From contig JAFSTO010000056.1 of assembly GCA_017450435.1 (NCBI GenBank), positions 218,564 through 282,563 on the forward strand: DNA of 64,000 nt, in the 5' to 3' direction. Each line of letters begins with the position of its first letter. Position 1 is the first letter of the stretch. Below the pieces are notes generated by a model that made no database searches, was not told where the DNA came from, and saw only the letters and a list, made by a program, of their open reading frames with translations. A program made the translations under genes and the position numbers. This document shows positions 1 through 8,006 of this stretch, piece by piece. Source of the DNA: Paludibacteraceae bacterium (GTDB taxonomy: Bacteria; Bacteroidota; Bacteroidia; Bacteroidales; Paludibacteraceae).

Positions 1-1
1 C

Positions 2-2815
2 GGATATGGCGTGATGAAGAAACGCGACCTCTCAGGCTCAGTCAGCCAAATCAAATCCGAGGATATCATGCAGGGCGGCAGGATGAACGTAGCGGAGAGT
101 CTGGAGGGTAAGATTGCCGGCGTTGATGTAAAGGCCTCCGATGGGGCACCCGGTTCGGGCGTCAGTATCACCGTGCGCGGTGCCAACTCGTTTACCACCA
201 GCTCGCAGCCACTCTATATAGTGGATGGTATTCCTTTCGGAACGGACCCGAATGGTGTACCGGCTTCAGGTGCTAACGACGGGCAGAATACTTCGCAGAA
301 TCCCCTCTCGATGATTAATCCCAATGATATTGAGAAAATAGAGGTGCTCAAGGACGCTTCGGCTACCGCTATCTACGGTTCGCGAGGAGCGAATGGAGTA
401 GTTATCATCACTACCCGCAAAGGGCAGGAAGGCAGACCGCGCGTAGAACTGAATATCAAAGGTTCGGTACAGCAGATAGGCCGTCGGGTTGAAATGCTGG
501 ATGCTTATCATTACGCGCTCTATCAGAATGAAGCAGCTGCTAACAGCCGTCTCTACGAGGGCGGAACGCAGCGCGACCCCTATCGCGGCGAGTGGGATTA
601 TCCTTATGTAGGCTCGGGCTATGTCTATACTCAGGGAAAGTACAACCCCTCGCCGGAAGATTTCCTCAACCCCGGTCTTCGTACCGATCAGTACGGCAAC
701 GTGGATGAAGTAGCCGGAGCCGATTGGCAGCAGCAGATATATCAAACCGGCTGGTCGCAGGAATATAATGCCTCTGTCTCCGGCGGAACGGACAAAGGCT
801 ACTACGCTTTCTCCGGCTCCTATGCCGACCAGACAGGTATCATTAAGAATACCGGCTATCGTCGCTACGGATTATCTATCAACACTGCATGGCATATCAC
901 CAAATGGCTGGAGATCGGTACCTCGCAGCATTTCACCAATGCAACCACCGATTTCCAACGCACCAACTCCGAGAACACCGGTATCATCCGCTCCTCACTT
1001 ATCTTCCCGCCTACCTACGGCCCGCATGCCCAGACCGAGCAACTGGACGAACTGAACTGGTTAGCGGCGAATCCCGTCAATTATGTAAACGGTGCAAAGG
1101 ACGAACTCAAGCAGATATCGTGGTTCTCGTCCTCCTTCGTGGAGTTCACTATCCAGCCGTGGCTCAAACTGAGGCAGAACCTCGGTCTGGGCTATAACGA
1201 CGGACACCGCTCTACATATTACGACCGCCATACGCAGGAAGGCAAATCGCCCTATAACGGCAAAGCGGGCAAAGCGTCCTCTATCTGGAAATCGCTGACC
1301 TCCGAAACACTGCTTACTTTTGATCATAAGTTCAACGAGAAACACTCCATCAACGCAGTGCTCGGTGTCACCTTCGAGCGCGGATGGGGAGAGAATGAGT
1401 CCATGACTGCTACTAATTTTCCGAACGACATCACCAAGGATGCGAACATGGCGTTGGCATTGGACAAGGCGGTTCTTCAAAGCAGCAAGACCATTCAGTC
1501 GCTTGAGTCTTACCTTGCCCGCGTCAACTATACCCTTATGGGACGCTACCTCTTCACCGCTTCCGCGCGTGTTGACGGCTCCTCTTCGTTCGCAACCAAA
1601 CATAAGTGGGCACCATTCTTCTCAGGTGTGTTTGCGTGGCGCATGATAGATGAGGAGTGGATGCTTTCACAGCAGGTCATCTCCAACTGGAAATGGCGCG
1701 TCTCGTTCGGCGAAACGGGAAACCAGGCTATCGGTGCCTACCGTACCCTCACTGTTTTTGATGCCGCTAACTATCCCTATTCAGGCACCCTTGAGTCAGG
1801 CGAAGCGATGATTGATTGGCGCGGACCTACCAACCCTGACCTCCGTTGGGAGACAACCGACCAAGCGGACGCCGGTCTGGATATAGGCTTCGTGAATAAC
1901 CGCGTCAATCTTACCCTCGATTATTATTGGAAGAAGACGCGCGACCTGCTCCAGAACGTTACTATCCCCTCTTCCTCCGGCTTCAGCCAGATGATGATTA
2001 ACTCCGGGTGGGTTATCAATCAAGGTTTCGAATTTACGCTCTCAGCTGTGGCTATCGACATGCGAGACTGGAGATGGCAACTGGATGCCAACCTCTCTCT
2101 CAACCGCAACCGGATAGGCGGTCTAAAGGGCGACCAGTACGCTACTGCTCTCTGGTCTAAGGCAGACCAGGTCTTTCTTCAGCGCAACGGCTGTCCTATC
2201 GGTACGCTCTATGGCTACAAGGAAGAGGGTATAGACCCGACTACGGGCGAAATCATCTATGCCGATATGGACGGTAATGGCTCTATCACCGAAGCCGACC
2301 GTACTATCATTGGCAACACGAATCCGGATTTCACCTATTCGCTTACTTCGCGCCTTTCGTGGAAAGGACTCTCCCTCAATTTCATGCTGCAGGGCTCGCA
2401 GGGTAACGACATCTTCAACTATAACCTCACGGATATCACAATGTCCAATATCGGTAATATCACTAAGACGGCTTATGACGGCCGCTGGACGCCACAGACG
2501 GCTAATACCGCCACATGGCCCAAAGCCACTGCCGGATATACCCGCACATGGCTTGTCTCCGACCGCTATGTAGAGGACGGCTCGTTCCTCAAAATCAAAT
2601 ATATCACCCTCTCGTATGATTGGAATAATCCGGCGAAATGGCTCCAGAAGATTAACTTCAACTTCACCGTCAACAATGTCTATACTTTCACGCGCTACTC
2701 GTGGTTTGAACCCGATGTCAATGCCGCCGGCAACAACCCTGCCTGCCCGGGCGTTGACTCTTATTCGTATCCTTCTGCACGAACCTATAGTCTCGGTATT
2801 AACTTCGTATTCTGA
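2..2815 (+). CDS. SusC-like TonB-dependent outer-membrane transporter (5' truncated)
   Basis: This is the outer-membrane barrel that imports mannan oligosaccharides with its SusD partner and TonB energy. The frame is open to the window edge, and its first residues GYGVMKKRDLSGSVS match the start of the SusC plug domain. The signal peptide, carboxypeptidase-like domain and TonB box (about 110 residues) therefore lie upstream of the window. The plug continues through IEKIEVLKDASATAIYGSRG, then comes the beta-barrel, ending in the aromatic outer-membrane signature LGINFVF. The stop overlaps an ATG of the susD frame. The mannan enzymes downstream imply a mannooligosaccharide substrate. The GTG/ATG near base 11 is not a real start. 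Confidence 0.95.
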   Translation, partial: GYGVMKKRDLSGSVSQIKSEDIMQGGRMNVAESLEGKIAGVDVKASDGAPGSGVSITVRGANSFTTSSQPLYIVDGIPFGTDPNGVPASGANDGQNTSQNPLSMINPNDIEKIEVLKDASATAIYGSRGANGVVIITTRKGQEGRPRVELNIKGSVQQIGRRVEMLDAYHYALYQNEAAANSRLYEGGTQRDPYRGEWDYPYVGSGYVYTQGKYNPSPEDFLNPGLRTDQYGNVDEVAGADWQQQIYQTGWSQEYNASVSGGTDKGYYAFSGSYADQTGIIKNTGYRRYGLSINTAWHITKWLEIGTSQHFTNATTDFQRTNSENTGIIRSSLIFPPTYGPHAQTEQLDELNWLAANPVNYVNGAKDELKQISWFSSSFVEFTIQPWLKLRQNLGLGYNDGHRSTYYDRHTQEGKSPYNGKAGKASSIWKSLTSETLLTFDHKFNEKHSINAVLGVTFERGWGENESMTATNFPNDITKDANMALALDKAVLQSSKTIQSLESYLARVNYTLMGRYLFTASARVDGSSSFATKHKWAPFFSGVFAWRMIDEEWMLSQQVISNWKWRVSFGETGNQAIGAYRTLTVFDAANYPYSGTLESGEAMIDWRGPTNPDLRWETTDQADAGLDIGFVNNRVNLTLDYYWKKTRDLLQNVTIPSSSGFSQMMINSGWVINQGFEFTLSAVAIDMRDWRWQLDANLSLNRNRIGGLKGDQYATALWSKADQVFLQRNGCPIGTLYGYKEEGIDPTTGEIIYADMDGNGSITEADRTIIGNTNPDFTYSLTSRLSWKGLSLNFMLQGSQGNDIFNYNLTDITMSNIGNITKTAYDGRWTPQTANTATWPKATAGYTRTWLVSDRYVEDGSFLKIKYITLSYDWNNPAKWLQKINFNFTVNNVYTFTRYSWFEPDVNAAGNNPACPGVDSYSYPSARTYSLGINFVF

Positions 2816-2832
2816 TGAAAGGAGAAATAGTT

Positions 2833-4614
2833 ATGAAAAAGATTAATAAATACTTGCATTCTTTCGTACATAAATCGTACATCGTACTTTTTTCCTTCGT
2901 ACTTCTCTCCTCCTGCTCATGGATAGAAGAAAACCCTGACTCACTTATCACGCCGGCACAGCTTGGAGATAGTGAACAAGCTTGTGACCAACTTGTCACC
3001 GGTGTTTATTCCAAGTGGATTTATGACATGTTCTGCTGGGGCTATTTTCCGCGTATGCTGGAGTTTGATGCCGACTACATATCCGGTCCTGACTGGCTCT
3101 TTGGTACGTTCGGAGCCGGTAACTTTCAAGGCGAACCCGATCTCACCGACGCGCTATGGAAAGGCTGCTACGGACTTATCGGACGTGCCAATACGGCTGA
3201 ACGATATATCTCAGAAATGAAGAATATCTCATCTGCTTATAAGAACAACGCCTTGGGAGAACTGCGTTTTCAGAAGGCTTTTGCCTATTTTCTCCTTGTT
3301 CGCGCCTACGGTCCGATACCTATCCAAAATGAACAAATGGTAAATGAACAAATGGTAAATGAACTGAGTAATCCTCGTCAAGAGGTTACGAAGGTTTATG
3401 ACCACATCATTGGTTTGCTCGAACCCGCTACCCGTATGCTCTATAAGAACACCGACGAAGCTTACCGTCCCGGACATGTCTCCGCCGGCTCGGCTGCCGG
3501 ACTGCTCGCCAAGGTCTATGCCACCGAAGCGGCATACGCCATGCCTGCCGGAACAGAACTTATTGTCCGTACGGGTGCTCCCTATACAACGGTTAATGGC
3601 AACAAACGCTACGCACCGCTGCAAACCCTTACCTTTACCAAACAAGCGGTTCCCGGATATGAGTCGCTTGACCCTCTCCAGCTTTACCGGCAGGCTGCTG
3701 ATTGGGCGGAAGAACTACTTGGCGGCACTTATGGCACTTATGAACTGTCCGACTATTCCGTCCTCTGGACCAAAGCCAACGCTACCGCCTCTGAGTTCCT
3801 TTTCTCCATCGGCACGGTCTCCGGCGATGCGACCTATAAGACCTCCGTCCACACCCAGTATGAGGGCTATATGACAGCGACCGGCTCGGACTTCATCCAG
3901 TCGGGTGGTTGGACAGGCTGCACACGTCACTGGTATGACCTCTTCGACCATGACGACTATCGTATCACCAAAGGTGTCCGCCATCGCTGGCGTAACTACA
4001 CCCAGCGTGAGTCCAACTCCGGCTTCTATTACCCCTACGATGATGAATACACCATCATGGCTACGGGGCGCAACCTCGCCGGCGACTGGGTCAAAGACCC
4101 ATCAGGCATCTTCGCCGACGGCGTGAACTACTACTATTCCACCGACGCACAATGCCTCGCCTTCACCACCAAATACGAAGACGTGACGGACAACGCCATT
4201 GATAACGCCGATGCCAATTGGCCCTTCCTGCGCCTCGCGGATGTCATTCTCGTCTATGCCGAAGCGCTTAACGAACTGGGCAAACCGGGTGATGCCATCA
4301 CTCAACTCAATAAGATACGCGCTCGCTCTAATGCCTCGCGTGCGTCCATGGGAGGAACCAATGCCCTCTCTACCCAGACCCTCCGCCGTTCGGCAATCAT
4401 CGAGGAACGAGCCAAAGAGCTTGCGTGCGAAGCAGACCGCCGATGGGATCTCCTTCGTTGGGGCATCTACCTCGATGCTATGAATGCTATCGGCGGCACG
4501 GATGACTCCGGCGTCAATAAGTCACGCACAGCACGTAACCTCCTTTTTCCTCTGCCCGTGCAGGAACTCAATACCAACGCCGCCATTACCGCCAACAACC
4601 CCGGCTGGCAGTAA
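2833..4614 (+). CDS. SusD-like glycan-binding lipoprotein (RagB/SusD family)
   Basis: Surface lipoprotein that covers the SusC barrel and binds the oligosaccharide. The N-terminus has a type II signal with lipobox LSSC. The rest is a TPR-type SusD fold, with the family C-terminal block (LRLADVILVYAEALNELG, RRWDLLRWG, LFPLP, ending ITANNPGWQ). ATG at 2833 is preferred because GGAG lies 9 nt upstream; the frame also opens at 2815, overlapping the susC stop. Two copies of a Met-Val-Asn-Glu-Gln unit interrupt the protein near residue 165, encoded by an AAATGGT-type repeat (3327-3364). The signal peptide is itself encoded partly by a CGTACAT/CGTACTT word repeat. Confidence 0.95.
   Translation: MKKINKYLHSFVHKSYIVLFSFVLLSSCSWIEENPDSLITPAQLGDSEQACDQLVTGVYSKWIYDMFCWGYFPRMLEFDADYISGPDWLFGTFGAGNFQGEPDLTDALWKGCYGLIGRANTAERYISEMKNISSAYKNNALGELRFQKAFAYFLLVRAYGPIPIQNEQMVNEQMVNELSNPRQEVTKVYDHIIGLLEPATRMLYKNTDEAYRPGHVSAGSAAGLLAKVYATEAAYAMPAGTELIVRTGAPYTTVNGNKRYAPLQTLTFTKQAVPGYESLDPLQLYRQAADWAEELLGGTYGTYELSDYSVLWTKANATASEFLFSIGTVSGDATYKTSVHTQYEGYMTATGSDFIQSGGWTGCTRHWYDLFDHDDYRITKGVRHRWRNYTQRESNSGFYYPYDDEYTIMATGRNLAGDWVKDPSGIFADGVNYYYSTDAQCLAFTTKYEDVTDNAIDNADANWPFLRLADVILVYAEALNELGKPGDAITQLNKIRARSNASRASMGGTNALSTQTLRRSAIIEERAKELACEADRRWDLLRWGIYLDAMNAIGGTDDSGVNKSRTARNLLFPLPVQELNTNAAITANNPGWQ
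2862..2908 (+). repeat. CGTACAT/CGTACTT word array inside the SusD signal peptide
   Basis: Four degenerate copies of TCGTACAT or TCGTACTT lie within about 45 bp and encode part of the signal peptide. The same word family recurs at 33600-33640, 31 kb away and also near a gene end. Seen directly; origin unknown. Confidence 0.6.
3327..3364 (+). repeat. AAATGGT/AAATGAAC array inside susD
   Basis: Tandem AAATGAAC and AAATGGT words form a 15 nt unit, so the frame is kept and the unit reads Met-Val-Asn-Glu-Gln. Related SusD proteins normally have a short loop at this point, so this looks like an in-frame insertion (inference). Confidence 0.75.
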
Positions 4615-4662
4615 ATAAAAACGTTTACCGGCAATCCCGACTAACAGTAATATCGTCTGTGC

Positions 4663-4718
4663 ATTGCGCATTGATGCGCAATAAAAATATTTCTTTAATT
4701 GCGTCGGATATTATCCGA
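4663..4718 (+). other. Two inverted repeats in the susD-downstream spacer
   Basis: The 122 bp spacer after susD holds two palindromes: ATTGCGCAT/ATGCGCAAT (4663-4682) and TCGGATA/TATCCGA around one base (4704-4718). No U-run follows either, so they are not good intrinsic terminators. They could be RNA processing or attenuation structures that lower expression of genes downstream of susCD. Confidence 0.4.
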
Positions 4719-4736
4719 CAAATAAAAAACATCATT

Positions 4737-6023
4737 ATGAAAAAATTTCTTACTCTCATCGTAGCTCTTGCTGCAACATTCACTCTTTCAGCCAAAGAGA
4801 CAACCGTCTGGACAGGCAACGAACCCATCTCATGGAACCCCGAAGTCTATGATGGCAACCAGTATGAAACACCTGATGGCACGTTCACAGGGCTCCAATC
4901 CGGCTATACCATCAAAGTCTCTGTCACCCCAGGCATTGACGAACCCCAGTATGTCATGACCTACAAAGCCGGGGATTCGTGGGACTGGACAGACCTCACT
5001 ACGACCATTGAAAACGGAACAATGACATACACTGTCGCTTCCGCCCAAATAGCTACCGAGATTGCCGAGAGAGGTCTTATCTTCCGTGGACAGGGCTATA
5101 ACATCACCGCCATCATCGTGGATGACAATACTCCCGATACGCCGGAGCCTGTAACTCCGTCACTCAACGAGAAAACGCTCTGGACAGGTGACTCGGCTAT
5201 CTCATGGAACCCCGAAGCATATCCCGGAGGACAGTTCGAAACGGAAGCAACACTCTTTGCCGGACTCAAGAAAGATGACACTATTCGTGTCTATATCGCC
5301 GAGGCAATTGATGGAGCACAGTTCGCACTCACCTACAAAGCCGGTGACGCATGGAATTGGACAGACCTTACAATTTCGGTAGAGAACAGCGTGATGACCT
5401 ATGTTGTAGAGTCAGAGACAATAGCTGCCGAGATTGCCGAGCGGGGGCTTATAGTTCGCGGTCAAGGGTACCACATCGTCCGTATCGCTCTATGTGCTTA
5501 TCAGTCAGATGAAGAACAGCCCGTTGAGCCTGCTGCCGAATATACGGATACGGAAGTCTGGACCGGCAACACAGCAATCTCATGGAATGCGGAGGAATAC
5601 CCGGGTGAACAATTCGACACCTACACTGTGCTGCAAGACATGTTCGCAGGGCTTGCTAAAGATGACAGCATAAAGGTCTATTATTCCGAGGCAATTGAAG
5701 GTGCACAGTTCGCTCTTACCTATAAAGCCGGAGATGAATGGGCGTGGACTGACCTTACTATTACACAACATGATGGCTTCTTTGCGTATAAGGTGGCTTC
5801 CGATGAGATTGCACAAGACATTGCTGACCACGGACTCGTTATCCGAGGACAAGGCTATCACGCTACAGCTATTGTTATAGGCAAACCCGAAAACACACCT
5901 TCTGCTATCAATACCATTGAATCCGACAAGATTGGCGGAGCTCAGAAGATTCTTCGCAACGGACAGCTCTTTATAGTGAATAAAGGTGTTATTTACAATG
6001 TACAAGGCCAAGTGATTCAATAA
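4737..6023 (+). CDS. Secreted protein with three tandem beta-rich modules (putative mannan-binding)
   Basis: The product of 428 residues has a signal peptide (MKKFLTLIVALAATFTLSA). It then has three similar modules of about 100 residues, at roughly 23-121, 137-249 and 262-375. Each starts WTGN.(P/A)ISWN, has a central GD.W.WTDLT block and closes with GL..RGQGY..T.I. The last 30 residues carry a GQLFIV...YNVQGQ tail shared with two other proteins of this locus. The start at 4737 is chosen because it begins the signal peptide; the frame is open further upstream. Its place right after susCD is where surface glycan-binding proteins usually sit, so a binding role is inferred. There is no lipobox and no recognised catalytic motif. 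Confidence 0.8.
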   Translation: MKKFLTLIVALAATFTLSAKETTVWTGNEPISWNPEVYDGNQYETPDGTFTGLQSGYTIKVSVTPGIDEPQYVMTYKAGDSWDWTDLTTTIENGTMTYTVASAQIATEIAERGLIFRGQGYNITAIIVDDNTPDTPEPVTPSLNEKTLWTGDSAISWNPEAYPGGQFETEATLFAGLKKDDTIRVYIAEAIDGAQFALTYKAGDAWNWTDLTISVENSVMTYVVESETIAAEIAERGLIVRGQGYHIVRIALCAYQSDEEQPVEPAAEYTDTEVWTGNTAISWNAEEYPGEQFDTYTVLQDMFAGLAKDDSIKVYYSEAIEGAQFALTYKAGDEWAWTDLTITQHDGFFAYKVASDEIAQDIADHGLVIRGQGYHATAIVIGKPENTPSAINTIESDKIGGAQKILRNGQLFIVNKGVIYNVQGQVIQ

Positions 6024-6050
6024 TTAACTAACCGGTAAATTGATACAATT

Positions 6051-7781
6051 ATGAGAAAACTATTTAGTATTTTATGTGCCTCGCTTGTCGCATTGGCGAT
6101 GCAGGCTACGGTGATTACAAAGAATTATGATTTATCTGGTGCTTCTGCTTATGGTACGGCTACTGTTTCCGGAGGATCAATTACCGGAGCAGCAGAATGG
6201 AACGGTTTACAAGCATGGGCTTGGACGGAAGGTATTTCCGCTTATGACCAGATAGTGATTGCACTGGAAGATCATGCTCAGACAGTGCTGTTCAAAGTAA
6301 TCTATACGGACGAATATTCTATGCAAGTAGAGCTACCGACCGGAACTAACACGGAAGTCATTAACTTGGATCCTGTGCAAAATATCGTAAAGGGAATACA
6401 AGTCTTGAACTGGAGTAGCGAGAGTGGTATTGACATCACAATAACCGATTTGTTTTTCCGCGGAGCTATCGGCAATAAGAAAAATGTTACCTTATGGAGT
6501 GGAAGCAAAGCATTTGATAACTTCGATTGGGCAAATCGTTTGTTAATAAACGCAGAAGATTTTGCAGACTTGCATGTAGGAGATATATTGGAAGTCTATT
6601 ATTCTACAAATGCCGAATCTTATCACCAATTTGATATAAAAACCAATTATGATAACAACTATCCCTCTTTTGCTCCCGTGCAGATTAATTTAGGTGGTTC
6701 TAATGAAGACGGAGTGTCGCGTTTCTATATTGCTGATGCTACAGACCTGAGCAATATCGCTTCTCAAGGAGGTTTGTATCTCAATGGTAAATATATCACC
6801 TTTACCAAGGTGAGTGTTATCAAACATGAAGTTCTTTGGACTGGAACTACAGACGCTGGAAACTGGAGTGGATACCAAGAAATCTCTTCCTCTAAACTTT
6901 CAGATTTGAAAGTAGGCAATATTATTTGTGTGCGTATTACTGACCTTACGATAGATGGAGAGTCGCAAGTGGCATTGTGGTACAACAATGGTTCATGGAC
7001 AGAATTCTCCCCGAGTGTTAACTATTATTTCCAAGATGGCGATGAGGCTCCGATGGATGTCGAGTTCCCTGTGACCTATAAGATGGAGAAACAACTGCGA
7101 GGCAAGAATCTGCTTGTGCGTGGAAAGAACTACACTATGACCGACATCTATGTCAAAGAGGGTACGCCGGTCAATACTATTGCTGAGTATCTCACTGTTA
7201 CTGATGCGGGAATGGCTACATATATGCTTCCATTCAATGTACCGGCTCTGCCTGATGGGGTGCAAGCTTATACGCTTACAAACGATGGCTCTAATGTCAT
7301 TACGGCTACACCTGCATATTCGCTTGCTGCCGACAAGCCCGTGCTGATAATTGCAGAGCCGGGTGAGTATGAGTTTATCAGCGAGAGCGACGCTTCCGGA
7401 GATATATCCGGCAAAGCGGGAACTTTCACCAACGGCAATCTTATCGGAACATACTCCACTATTGCCAATATTCCTACAAGTACTGCATCCGTTAATAATT
7501 ATGTTTTGCAGAAGAAAGCAGGTGTTGTCGGTTTCTATCGTGTAGAGTCTGACGGTTGTTCTATTACACCGTATCACGCATATCTCTCCTGTGGGTACAA
7601 CACTAATCCGGGAACTCCGGCAGGAGCGCCAATGAGAATTGTACTTAGAACAGATGCGGCGACACAGCTGGATGTGTTGCATGATGGTGATAAACAAGTT
7701 GGCAAATATTTTCGTGACGGGCAAATCATTATCATACGTGATGGCAAAATCTATAATATGCTTGGAGCGTTAATCAATTAA
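6051..7781 (+). CDS. Secreted multidomain protein related to the preceding gene
   Basis: The product of 576 residues has an N-terminal signal peptide (MRKLFSILCASLVALAMQA). It carries three more divergent copies of the module seen in the preceding gene, at about 20-135, 147-260 and 262-368. The third is clearest, with VLWTGTTDAGNWSGYQEI and NLLVRGKNYTMTDIYV. A further beta-rich region (about 370-540) begins EYLTVTDAGMATYMLPF, a block I associate with secreted Bacteroidales proteins. It ends with the same tail type, GQIIIIRDGKIYNMLGALIN. The gene lies 27 bp downstream of its relative, in the same operon. No catalytic signature was seen, so a surface-exposed glycan-binding role is inferred from position. 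Confidence 0.75.
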   Translation: MRKLFSILCASLVALAMQATVITKNYDLSGASAYGTATVSGGSITGAAEWNGLQAWAWTEGISAYDQIVIALEDHAQTVLFKVIYTDEYSMQVELPTGTNTEVINLDPVQNIVKGIQVLNWSSESGIDITITDLFFRGAIGNKKNVTLWSGSKAFDNFDWANRLLINAEDFADLHVGDILEVYYSTNAESYHQFDIKTNYDNNYPSFAPVQINLGGSNEDGVSRFYIADATDLSNIASQGGLYLNGKYITFTKVSVIKHEVLWTGTTDAGNWSGYQEISSSKLSDLKVGNIICVRITDLTIDGESQVALWYNNGSWTEFSPSVNYYFQDGDEAPMDVEFPVTYKMEKQLRGKNLLVRGKNYTMTDIYVKEGTPVNTIAEYLTVTDAGMATYMLPFNVPALPDGVQAYTLTNDGSNVITATPAYSLAADKPVLIIAEPGEYEFISESDASGDISGKAGTFTNGNLIGTYSTIANIPTSTASVNNYVLQKKAGVVGFYRVESDGCSITPYHAYLSCGYNTNPGTPAGAPMRIVLRTDAATQLDVLHDGDKQVGKYFRDGQIIIIRDGKIYNMLGALIN

Positions 7782-7794
7782 AAAAACAGACAGT

Positions 7795-7929
7795 ATGAAG
7801 AAGATATATAATCATCCGTCAACCGATGTGTTGCAGACAATCTCAACCTACGCTATCCTATCTACCAGCTCCGAACCGACCCTTCCAGAGTTTGAAGGCG
7901 GTTCTGCGGAACCCGGAGAAGGTTTGTAA
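7795..7929 (+). CDS. Small 44-residue peptide of the MKK.Y..P...VL type
   Basis: A short open frame starts 13 bp after the preceding stop. It begins MKKIYNHPSTDVLQTIST and ends in a Gly/Glu-rich tail (GGSAEPGEGL). Bacteroidales genomes carry many peptides of this layout: MKK, an aromatic residue, a Pro, a hydrophobic stretch and an acidic glycine-rich end, all of unknown role. Position and start context suit a translated gene, but it is too short to be certain. Confidence 0.5.
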   Translation: MKKIYNHPSTDVLQTISTYAILSTSSEPTLPEFEGGSAEPGEGL

Positions 7930-8006
7930 TTGTTGTATGTTAATCTCCGTTGAAGCAACGGGACGAAGTGGTCACCTTCGCGAAGAATTTAGAAAAAGAT
8001 TTTGAT

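Noticed and set aside
2815-2832. Alternative SusD start at 2815
   Set aside because: The six extra residues precede the signal peptide and would remove the ribosome-binding role of the GGAG before ATG 2833.
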